Origin: Sulfurovum sp.
GTDB lineage: Bacteria; Campylobacterota; Campylobacteria; Campylobacterales; Sulfurovaceae
Direction: 5' to 3'
Assembly (NCBI GenBank): GCA_024762315.1
Contig: JANTHR010000004.1
Coordinates: 1 to 60,864 of the forward strand
DNA: 60,864 nt
The notes beneath the pieces are model-generated. The model was not told the DNA's origin and ran no database searches. It saw only the letters and a list, made by a program, of their open reading frames with translations. Position 1 is the stretch's first letter. Every line of letters begins with the position of its first letter. Position numbers and translations under genes: made by a program. Below are positions 1-7,306 of the stretch, one piece after another.

Positions 1-34
1 TAGTTTTAAACAAAAAATATCAGATAATAAGAAA

Positions 35-325
35 ATGCATTATGTCAGAGTGTTTAAAAAAGGGTTCCTCTCACTGGGTAAAGACCAATGGCTTTACTTG
101 ATCACGGTACCAAGCCAATCACATGTGCACCATGAAGATGGTCTTACCCTTGCCATAGACCAAGATGGGGTTATCTATCAAAACCATGGTCATGTGTGTA
201 GTGGGGTGGTACGTTTTGGGTCACACAAGGTTATTCCAAAGGATTCCAAAACATTTTTTTCTACCTTTTTGGATACAGAGAAGCAAAAAAAATGGTATGT
301 GCTTGATCATAATGAATCTAGATAA
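35..325 (+). CDS. hypothetical protein, possibly 5'-truncated by the window edge
   Basis: Codes for 96 residues from the ATG at 35. No convincing ribosome-binding site precedes it, and the frame stays open leftward to the window edge, so this may be the C-terminal part of a longer protein. It is basic, has several histidines in the middle, and shows no signal peptide or membrane segment. I do not recognise the family. A GGCACC/GGTGCC hairpin follows the stop directly, as expected for the end of a transcription unit. It faces the riboswitch transcript coming from the right. Confidence 0.5.
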   Translation: MHYVRVFKKGFLSLGKDQWLYLITVPSQSHVHHEDGLTLAIDQDGVIYQNHGHVCSGVVRFGSHKVIPKDSKTFFSTFLDTEKQKKWYVLDHNESR

Positions 326-326
326 A

Positions 327-345
327 GGCACCAGCAGAGGGTGCC
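327..345. terminator. hairpin, probable bidirectional terminator
   Basis: A 6-bp GC-rich stem (GGCACC/GGTGCC) with a 7-nt loop lies just after the stop of the first gene. Read on the minus strand it is followed by TTT. It could end both the rightward gene and the leftward riboswitch transcript, which would then be only about 200 nt long. The T tracts are short, so termination efficiency is uncertain. Confidence 0.5.
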
Positions 346-454
346 CTTATATATAAAGAAAAATCCACTCTATTCTGTTTTGTCATTTTACAATAAATAA
401 AGAAGAAAAGGGAAATAGTAGAAGAGTATTGTCTAGTGAAGAAATACTATACAC

Positions 455-533
455 TATTGGTAACCCGGCTCACTTAAATTAAAAGTCCCGTGGCTTTCCG
501 TCCTCACCTCACGCTGAGTTTGGCTTTTCAATA
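455..533 (-). promoter_or_regulatory. c-di-GMP-I (GEMM) riboswitch aptamer
   Basis: Read on the minus strand, the element has the GEMM landmarks in order: CCAAAC, a P2 arm ending GAGGACGGAAAGCCAC, a short P3 with an AU-rich loop, then GCCGGGTTACC. The ends pair as TATTG/CAATA (529-533 with 455-459) to form P1. The order and spacing match the Vibrio Vc2 aptamer as I recall it (GCAAACC, GACGCAAAGCC, GCGGGGTTACC). A weak hairpin AGTATT/AATACT follows and could be an expression platform. No gene of useful length lies downstream. Ligand choice (c-di-GMP or cGAMP) cannot be settled by eye. Confidence 0.85.
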
Positions 534-545
534 CGGTATAATCGT

Positions 546-574
546 ATGATAAGAGTATGATATAAAAATGTCAA
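546..574 (-). promoter_or_regulatory. sigma-70 promoter of the riboswitch transcript
   Basis: On the minus strand a perfect -35 TTGACA (569-574), a 17-nt spacer and a -10 TATCAT (546-551, 5 of 6 consensus bases) sit just beyond the response-regulator stop. Transcription should begin near 539, a few bases before the P1 helix. The riboswitch therefore looks like an independent unit rather than the 3' end of the two-component operon. Confidence 0.75.
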
Positions 575-578
575 AAAC

Positions 579-1295
579 TTAATTTTTTTGCTTTATTTCC
601 AGGGAATAACCGACTTTACTGTGAGAAACAATGGGAAGATCGGGAAGTTGTTTGCGCATTGAATAAACCAGCGTACGCAATGCTGAATCAGAGACTATAT
701 CATCTTTCCATATTGTCGATGTCAAGGTATCATAACTGACCGCGCTGTTGACATTATGTACTAGAACTTCCAGGAGTTTACTTTGTTTAATGTTCAACTT
801 TACCGGCTGATCATCATGATACAGGGTCCTCAAATCACGTGAATACCTGTAATGCTCATTTAAAGTGAGATATTCACTTATTTCTGTGGAATTTTCCTTT
901 TCAGTACTTTTCTCATGCGAGCAATATCTCTGATATGCTAGCTGTAGAGAAAATACTATATCTTTGCTGCTAAAAGGTTTTCCGATGAACCCATAAGGGG
1001 CAAGCTCCAAAACTTCTTGAAATGTAGTATCATCATTATGTGCGGTGATGAAGATAATCGGGAAATCATAGAGCTCCAAGAGTTTTTTTGCCAACTGTAT
1101 TCCATCTGTCGCCCCTTTGATGTTAATATCCATTAAAAGCATATCACAGGTACAATGCTTAAGTCCTTCCATGGTATCTGCAGCGTTGTCAAAACAGCCG
1201 GAGATCGTTACATCATATTGTGCGAGTATATCTTTAAGATAACGCTGCGTTATCACTTCATCTTCAACAATAACAATATTTTTAGGCAATATCAT
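579..1295 (-). CDS. response regulator, receiver plus winged-helix domain
   Basis: A 238-residue two-component response regulator. The N-terminal receiver domain begins IVIVEDE, with the likely phospho-acceptor Asp56 in LLMDI, a conserved Thr in FITAHND and Lys in IGKPF. The C-terminal part (about 150-238) resembles an OmpR-type winged helix, including a VGYSLEI ending. It probably binds DNA after phosphorylation by the adjacent kinase. Its start overlaps the kinase stop by 4 bp (ATGA), so the two are translationally coupled. The targets are not evident; the riboswitch promoter immediately downstream is a possible one. Confidence 0.88.
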   Translation of the reverse strand: MILPKNIVIVEDEVITQRYLKDILAQYDVTISGCFDNAADTMEGLKHCTCDMLLMDINIKGATDGIQLAKKLLELYDFPIIFITAHNDDTTFQEVLELAPYGFIGKPFSSKDIVFSLQLAYQRYCSHEKSTEKENSTEISEYLTLNEHYRYSRDLRTLYHDDQPVKLNIKQSKLLEVLVHNVNSAVSYDTLTSTIWKDDIVSDSALRTLVYSMRKQLPDLPIVSHSKVGYSLEIKQKN

Positions 1296-2464
1296 GATCT
1301 CTCCTCCTGCGTATTAAAATAAACTTTTACTTCTGTTCCTTCTGAAACTTTTATCTCCATACTGCCATTAGGCAATGATGCACTCAGATCCTCTATGAGC
1401 GTCATACCCAGGGTATGGTATGCTTTGTCAAGGTTAAAGCCTCTACCGTAATCTTTGATCCTCAAAATACATTGTTGCTCAATACAGGTTAAAGAGGCAT
1501 CAATATATCCGCTTCCTACACTATAGGCATGTTCGATCGCATTGGATACTGCTTCATTGAAGATCAGCCCCAAATTCATACTTGTTTTCATATCCAAATA
1601 AACAAAATCTATCTCTGTAATAATAGTATGCGATGTGAATTTCTGTAAATTGTCGGCAAGTTCTCCTAGGTATTTATGCATATCCACTTTTTCATACCGT
1701 TCATTTTTATAAAGATTTTCATGTACCAAACTCATTGCCTTGATCCGTTCAACATGCGCCTGGAACATTTTTTTATAATGGGGATCATCTATTTTAAAAG
1801 ATTGTGTCTCCAGCAATCCCATCATCACCTGCATATTGTTTTTTGTACGATGGTGCACTTCTTTAAAAAGTACTTCCTGCCCTGCAAGTGCCGTCGTTAA
1901 ATTGTTTGCATTGACACTTCTCTCCTTTTCTATCAAAAAAAGCCAATAGGCAATGATGATATATCCTATGGCCATCTGTAGTATGAGCCCGCTGTTATAA
2001 AGGAGTGTTACCCACTCCATACGTACAGCAAATGCCAGCAACAGCAGTGTAGTAAAAAGCAGCAGACTCCATTTCATTCCTTTGTCCGCACCAAGAAAGT
2101 AGAAAAAAGGGAGTGGTAATGCTGCTATCCAAAAAAGTGAGAATTCGGGATTTATATCAGGTATGCCTAGAGAAAAGAGCAAAAAAAGTGTAATGACCAA
2201 TAAGGTTATGGTGATCATCAGGTTTAAAGATATAATGTGAGGAAAGAGCAGATACAATGCAGAGAGGATAATGATCATGCTTATCTCAACCATTGTCATG
2301 GTCTCATACCCTTTACCAAAACTTTCATACAGGTCAAGAGCAAATAAAAGTGTTGCCAGCAAAACCATTAGCGTTATCATGGTCGCTTTTAATCTATTGC
2401 GATCTTTAAGAGGAAAATATCTCCCTTTTAAAATGTCATCTTCGAAGTTCACTCTCACTCCCAT
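1292..2464 (-). CDS. membrane histidine kinase, HisKA_2 type
   Basis: A 390-residue sensor kinase. About six hydrophobic segments fill residues 27-177, followed by a dimerisation/phospho-acceptor helix with EVHHRTKNN (His205 is the likely acceptor) and an HATPase domain with the N box (FNEAVSNAIEHAY) and a G box (DYGRGFN). HisKA_2 kinases use HRxKNN-type motifs, which this matches. There is no large extracellular sensor domain, so signal sensing is probably within the membrane bundle. The start ATG has little Shine-Dalgarno sequence. It forms an operon with the downstream response regulator. Confidence 0.85.
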   Translation of the reverse strand: MGVRVNFEDDILKGRYFPLKDRNRLKATMITLMVLLATLLFALDLYESFGKGYETMTMVEISMIIILSALYLLFPHIISLNLMITITLLVITLFLLFSLGIPDINPEFSLFWIAALPLPFFYFLGADKGMKWSLLLFTTLLLLAFAVRMEWVTLLYNSGLILQMAIGYIIIAYWLFLIEKERSVNANNLTTALAGQEVLFKEVHHRTKNNMQVMMGLLETQSFKIDDPHYKKMFQAHVERIKAMSLVHENLYKNERYEKVDMHKYLGELADNLQKFTSHTIITEIDFVYLDMKTSMNLGLIFNEAVSNAIEHAYSVGSGYIDASLTCIEQQCILRIKDYGRGFNLDKAYHTLGMTLIEDLSASLPNGSMEIKVSEGTEVKVYFNTQEERS

Positions 2465-2534
2465 ATTTTCAATTTAAATAAAATAAAATTTATCACTTTA
2501 TTTTATCTAACTAGACTTAGATAACAAGACCTTT

Positions 2535-5501
2535 TCATTTTTTCAAATATCCCATTGCCACAGCAATGATGTCATCATCATCTTTACTTCGGGATTTCAG
2601 TACAACACGCTCTTTGCCTTCTTCCCTGAACTCAATAAAGACATTTTCACCATAAGAGGAGACTTTTGAGATACCCTTCTGTCTAGCTAAAACTTTCATC
2701 ACAATGACATCAATGAACTGTCTGGTAATGGTGTCAAGTTTACCGAAGCGGTCTGCGATCTCTGCTTCTATCTCATAGACTTCACCGGTTGTCTCACAGA
2801 GTGAAAGACGGCGATAGAGTTCAAGTCTAAGTCTGTCTTCTTCAATGAGTTCTTCATTGAGGTAGGCATCAACGGAAAGTTTCATATCTATGTTCTGGGC
2901 TACCTCTTTGTCCTGTCCGCTTAACTCTTTAATGGCATCTTCAAGCATACGCAGGTAGAGGCTGTACCCTATCTGTTTGATGTGACCGGACTGTGCCTCA
3001 CCGATGATATTTCCACCCCCGCGTATTTCAAGGTCATGGAAGGCAAGTACTGCCCCGCTTCCCAGGTCAGAATGTGACTCAAGTGCAAGTAGGCGTCGTT
3101 TGGCATTGTCTGTCAAACGTTCTTTGTCCGTGACCATGAAATAACAGTATCCCTCTTTCCCTCCACGTCCCACACGTCCGCGTAACTGGTGCAGGTCGGC
3201 GATCCCGAAATTGTCTGCCCCGTCAACGATCATAGTGTTGGCATGAGGCATGTGTATGCCTGACTCGACTATGGAAGTAGAGAGCAGCACATCATACTCT
3301 CCATCCTCGAACTTCATCATCTCATCTTCTGTCTCTTTGGCGGAGATCTTGGAATGAAGGACTGCTATGCGTAGTTTGGGGAGTATCTCAAGCAGTTGTT
3401 TCTTTTTCTCTTCTATCCCAGCGATGGAGTTAAAGACATAAAATATCTGCCCGCCTCTACGCATTTCACGGAGTATCGCCTCTTTGATGACCTTGTCATC
3501 ATAACTCTTTACAAAGGTCCTTACCCCCTGCCGCTCTGTCGGAGGGGTGAGTATCTCTGAAAAGCTTTTGACTTCCGATAGTGCAAGGTTGAGTGAACGC
3601 GGTATAGGCGTTGCCGACATAGAGAGTAGATGCACATCGATACTGATCTCTTTGAGTGCTTCTTTCTGTTTGACACCGAATTTATGCTCTTCATCTATGA
3701 CCACCAGGGCAAGATTTTTAAATTTGGCCTTAAGTAATGCATGGGTTCCCACCACCACATCTATACTTCCCTCTGCCAATCCTTTAAGTGTCGCACTCTT
3801 CTCTTTGGCTGCAGAGAACCTGTCAAGTTTTGCCACCTTGATACCTTCATCATAAAAACGCTCTTTCAGACTCTTATAATGCTGCGAAGAGAGCAGTGTC
3901 GTCGGAGCGATCATCATCGCCTGATAGCCGTTCTTTACTGCTACGAACATCCCGTTCATCGCTACTTCCGTCTTTCCAAAGCCTACATCGGCAGAAAGGA
4001 GCCTGTCCATCATCTTTCCGCTTGCCATATCATCTAACATATCGTTAATAGCTCTCTCCTGGTCTTCCGTATGCACAAACCCTGCTTTGGACATGAAAAT
4101 AGTATGTTCTTCAGGGGTCTTAAGTACGATCCCTTTTTTCAAATGCCTTTGGGCTGAGAGGTTGATGATCTGCGAAGCGATGGCAAACAGTTTCTCTTTG
4201 ACTTTGGCTTTGAGCTTTTTGAAGCTGGCTTTTCCCATACGGTCAAGCACCGGCAGTGCTCCACCTTCAGCTACATAACGGTCTATCACTTCAAGGTTAC
4301 TCACGGGAATAAGCAGTGCATCTTCATTTTGATAGTAGATCACCACAAATTCTGAAGAGGCGCCCAATATCTCTCTTTTCTCTATCCCTTTAAAGATACC
4401 CACACCGTGATTTTCATGCACCACATAATCCCCGGGCTTGAGTTCATCCAGAATGATCGTGGCTTTTTTGACACGTTTACGCTTTACCGGTTTATTTAGC
4501 GAGAGTATGAGCCTGTCAGCACCTAAAAGGTTGACAATACCATCCTGATAGACAAATTCTATATTTTCAAATGAAGTTAACTCACTTCCTCGAACAATAC
4601 TCTCATTTTTGGCAAGGATGGTGATCTTTTTGTCTTTATGCGATTCCAACAGTTTATTGGGATCGACGGCTTCAAGATCACGGTATTTTGTGCCTTCCGG
4701 AATACCAGGAAGTAAAAAAGATTTTCTTGGAACCAAAGGCTCATCCAGCTCATAGATCTCTTTAAGTTCCTCATCCAGATGACTTGCCAAGACACCCTTA
4801 AACTGTTCAAGTGCACTTTCACCCAAGTCATCCAGGTGCCAAAGTCCCAGTGAGTCTATATCTTTTACAAATGTATCATAGCTGCTGCGTTGGCATCTGT
4901 TTTTCAGTGCCTCGTATGCTGTTTTATCCAGTGCCAGAAATGCCGGCGTAATCTCCAAAGACTCCAACTCATCAGGCAGACGTTTTTGTGTTCTTTCATC
5001 ATAGTAGTGAATGGCTTCGACATCTTCATCGAACAAGGAGATGCGGTAAGGTTTCTCCACTTGGATGGGATAGATGTCAATAATATCCCCACGAAAAGAG
5101 ACCTCCCCCCTTTGTGCAGCAATATCGGTAAAATGATACCCCCACTGATAGAGGGTATCTTTAAGCGCGTTTAGATCAAGCGTATCACCAAATTCGATGT
5201 TTCTCTTGGCAAAAAGTTCCGGCTTTGGGAAAGGAATAAGCAGTGTTCTTACAGGAGAAACAAGCAGTTTTTTCTTTTGGTTTGCGTGATACAATGCAAG
5301 TTGCGTAAATAACAACTGTATATCTTCACTGTAGGCACGAAGATCTTCCCCTGCACTTACACGAAGATCGGGAAGCACAAAGGTATCGTACCCCAACAAA
5401 TTTGCTACATCTGCGATCTGCTTTGCTTCTTTGTCATCTTTACAGATGAGAAGTTCAGGGGGTAGGTTTTCCAGGTATTCATATATATTACTTTGGTACA
5501 T
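2535..5501 (-). CDS. mfd: transcription-repair coupling factor Mfd
   Basis: A 988-residue SF2 translocase that releases RNA polymerase stalled at DNA damage and recruits UvrA. Visible parts in order: an N-terminal UvrB-like region, a CarD-like RNA polymerase interaction domain (GDYVVHENHGVGIFKGIEKR), a Walker A motif GFGKT near residue 510, the DEEH box (VVIDEEHKFG) near 604, motif VI (QLRGRVGRGG) and a C-terminal TRCF domain. It is shorter than the E. coli protein (about 1148), which is usual for Campylobacterota. It follows folC on the same strand after a 32-nt gap containing a hairpin. Confidence 0.97.
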   Translation of the reverse strand: MYQSNIYEYLENLPPELLICKDDKEAKQIADVANLLGYDTFVLPDLRVSAGEDLRAYSEDIQLLFTQLALYHANQKKKLLVSPVRTLLIPFPKPELFAKRNIEFGDTLDLNALKDTLYQWGYHFTDIAAQRGEVSFRGDIIDIYPIQVEKPYRISLFDEDVEAIHYYDERTQKRLPDELESLEITPAFLALDKTAYEALKNRCQRSSYDTFVKDIDSLGLWHLDDLGESALEQFKGVLASHLDEELKEIYELDEPLVPRKSFLLPGIPEGTKYRDLEAVDPNKLLESHKDKKITILAKNESIVRGSELTSFENIEFVYQDGIVNLLGADRLILSLNKPVKRKRVKKATIILDELKPGDYVVHENHGVGIFKGIEKREILGASSEFVVIYYQNEDALLIPVSNLEVIDRYVAEGGALPVLDRMGKASFKKLKAKVKEKLFAIASQIINLSAQRHLKKGIVLKTPEEHTIFMSKAGFVHTEDQERAINDMLDDMASGKMMDRLLSADVGFGKTEVAMNGMFVAVKNGYQAMMIAPTTLLSSQHYKSLKERFYDEGIKVAKLDRFSAAKEKSATLKGLAEGSIDVVVGTHALLKAKFKNLALVVIDEEHKFGVKQKEALKEISIDVHLLSMSATPIPRSLNLALSEVKSFSEILTPPTERQGVRTFVKSYDDKVIKEAILREMRRGGQIFYVFNSIAGIEEKKKQLLEILPKLRIAVLHSKISAKETEDEMMKFEDGEYDVLLSTSIVESGIHMPHANTMIVDGADNFGIADLHQLRGRVGRGGKEGYCYFMVTDKERLTDNAKRRLLALESHSDLGSGAVLAFHDLEIRGGGNIIGEAQSGHIKQIGYSLYLRMLEDAIKELSGQDKEVAQNIDMKLSVDAYLNEELIEEDRLRLELYRRLSLCETTGEVYEIEAEIADRFGKLDTITRQFIDVIVMKVLARQKGISKVSSYGENVFIEFREEGKERVVLKSRSKDDDDIIAVAMGYLKK

Positions 5502-5525
5502 AAATCGTTATCTATCCTTATTTTC

Positions 5526-5555
5526 GCAGGGTGTTATGAGGGTACAACACCCTGC
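5526..5555. repeat. 10-bp inverted repeat at the folC-mfd junction
   Basis: GCAGGGTGTT and AACACCCTGC form a perfect 10-bp stem with a 10-nt loop. It spans the last codons and stop of folC and reaches into the folC-mfd spacer. No T tract follows on either strand, so a simple intrinsic terminator is unlikely. It may act in mRNA processing or in attenuation of mfd. Confidence 0.6.
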
Positions 5556-6757
5556 AAGTCACGCTGTTTTAAAAATTCTTCTACAACATAAAAAGAGCCA
5601 AAAACCAGATAGGTTTCATCTTCTTTTATTTCATTTCTAAAATAGCTGTATTCCAAGCCTGCATTCTGTAAAGCTTTTTCTATTTCATCCAGTGTTGTAG
5701 CGCGTTGAGACCCAATGGGAATGATCTCTACACGCTTTACTTTTGGTTTCAATATTCGTAACACCTCTTCATAATCTTTATCATCCAGAGAGTTGTAAAT
5801 CAAAACGACTTTTTTATCTAATGCTTTTTCTATCGCTTGTGCGGCTAAAGGATTGTGTCCTACGTCTATACGTATATTTTCCGTCAACGCATAAAAACGT
5901 CCAAAAAGTTCAAGGTCTAACAAATCATTCATAGCGTAAGGGATATCTAAAATATCCAGGGCTTTCATAGCCACCTTGGCATTATCAATCAGATATTCCG
6001 GCCATGCTTTTTGTTTGGTTATTTCTTCCAACCCGCTCTGAACGCTGAATGTCGAATACTCAACGCCAAAAAGCTCCAATTTTCTCTCTCTGGAAATATT
6101 TTCCGCCACCTTACCCACCTCATCATACACCTGCGGAGCCAGTAACACTCTCTTTTGAACACTGCGTATCTTCGTAGCCGCGATCTCTTCAATATTCTCG
6201 CCCAAAAATGCCTGATGGTCTATGCCTATAGGCGTGATGACAGAGAGTTCTTTGTCACATACGTTGGTGGCATCGAACTCACCGCCCAATCCAGCTTCCA
6301 ATACCATAAGATCACAATCCTCAAATACCACAAAAGCCAAAAGCGTAGTGTATTCAAAATAACTCAATGCATCAGACATCTCTTGACCGAGAATGGCATA
6401 GAGACGTTGATGTGCTGTTTCAAGCATCTTATCAGAAGCATCCTCTCCATCCAACCAAATACGCTCATTGAATTTTAAAATATGCGGAGAAGAAAAATGC
6501 CCGACACTATAACTCCTGCCGCCTGCCGCCTTGCTCCTTGCTCCTTGCCTCCAGGCAAGATATGCGATCATTCTTCCCGTAGATCCCTTACCGTTTGTAC
6601 CCACGATATGCACAGTTTTTGGCCGTCTGATATGAGGCTTGAGCATCTTATAGGCAATATGTACACGTTCATGGTCTATCTCCTTATAGTAAAGAGGCTT
6701 AGAATCTAAAAAGCTAAGAAAATCCATCCATGCACTACTTACTGACCGATTTTGCAC
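5534..6757 (-). CDS. folC: bifunctional folylpolyglutamate/dihydrofolate synthase FolC
   Basis: A 407-residue Mur-ligase-like enzyme that adds glutamate to dihydropteroate and folates using ATP. The P-loop is VGTNGKGST (residues 52-60), and FSSPHILKFNERI at about 88-100 matches the usual T/SPH-NERI signature. EAGLGGEFDATN and GIDHQAFLG are the central-domain motifs. The start is GTG, overlapping the lptE stop by 23 bp; the ATG ten codons later is an alternative. Residues about 70-83 (rich in Arg, Gly, Ala and Ser) are encoded by 7-bp repeats and look like an in-frame insertion before the SPH loop. Confidence 0.93.
   Translation of the reverse strand: MQNRSVSSAWMDFLSFLDSKPLYYKEIDHERVHIAYKMLKPHIRRPKTVHIVGTNGKGSTGRMIAYLAWRQGARSKAAGGRSYSVGHFSSPHILKFNERIWLDGEDASDKMLETAHQRLYAILGQEMSDALSYFEYTTLLAFVVFEDCDLMVLEAGLGGEFDATNVCDKELSVITPIGIDHQAFLGENIEEIAATKIRSVQKRVLLAPQVYDEVGKVAENISRERKLELFGVEYSTFSVQSGLEEITKQKAWPEYLIDNAKVAMKALDILDIPYAMNDLLDLELFGRFYALTENIRIDVGHNPLAAQAIEKALDKKVVLIYNSLDDKDYEEVLRILKPKVKRVEIIPIGSQRATTLDEIEKALQNAGLEYSYFRNEIKEDETYLVFGSFYVVEEFLKQRDLQGVVPS
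6514..6552 (-). repeat. 7-bp tandem repeats within folC
   Basis: On the minus strand the region reads as successive 7-mers: GGAGCAA twice, then GGCGGCA twice, flanked by partial or altered units (GGAGGCAA before, GGAG after). It is GC-rich compared with its surroundings and encodes a low-complexity stretch where FolC homologues normally run straight from the P-loop helix into the SPH loop. Edges may be off by a base or two. Confidence 0.7.
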
Positions 6758-7268
6758 TCACATAGGCCAAAAATCCATCTAACGCTTTTTCCAGGCCTTT
6801 ACGTATTGCTTCTGTTCTAAGTGTAGAAGAAGCAAGGGAAGAGGCTTGAATATCTGACTCAAACACCGTAGAGATATTTTTTGATATGCTACCCTTTTTG
6901 GTCAACATATCGAAATGAACTCTGATATTGGCACGATAGCGGACAACATATCCCTCTTCGTAAGCAAGAGGAGTGAAGGTACTTCCCGAATAGGCAATAC
7001 GTATCTTACTTTTAGCCTGGTCTTTAGGTACGATACGCCCTTTAAAGCGTGTATAGACCAAACGATTCATTTCATCCTTCACAAAGGGAGCATTTTCAGG
7101 TTCGACCCTGTCCACTGCAACTTCCACATAAACAGTGTCTGCAAAGATATTTTTAATGACATGAGAAGAAGGTTTGTAGCCGCAAGCGGTTAAAATGAAA
7201 AATGAGACATTAAAAATTAAAAATTTCAGTATGTTTTTTTTCAAAAAACTTTTATTGCTACCTCTCAT
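6735..7268 (-). CDS. lptE: LPS-assembly lipoprotein LptE-like
   Basis: A 177-residue predicted outer-membrane lipoprotein. A positively charged start, a hydrophobic segment and a lipobox LTAC (Cys29) followed by GYKPSS are visible. The GYKP sequence after the lipidated Cys is typical of LptE, the plug protein of LptD. Placement between leuS and folC matches LptE in C. jejuni as I recall it. Sequence similarity in this family is low, so the name rests mainly on the lipobox and gene order. Part of the signal-peptide coding region contains AT-rich TTAAAAA repeats. Confidence 0.75.
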   Translation of the reverse strand: MRGSNKSFLKKNILKFLIFNVSFFILTACGYKPSSHVIKNIFADTVYVEVAVDRVEPENAPFVKDEMNRLVYTRFKGRIVPKDQAKSKIRIAYSGSTFTPLAYEEGYVVRYRANIRVHFDMLTKKGSISKNISTVFESDIQASSLASSTLRTEAIRKGLEKALDGFLAYVSAKSVSK

Positions 7269-7306
7269 ACAATTACCTTTTTAATTTTTACTTGTTAATT
7301 TTTAAT

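Noticed and set aside
320..386. A 22-codon minus-strand ORF downstream of the riboswitch
   Set aside because: No ribosome-binding site, runs through the hairpin at 327-345, and no sign of selection. More likely untranslated RNA.
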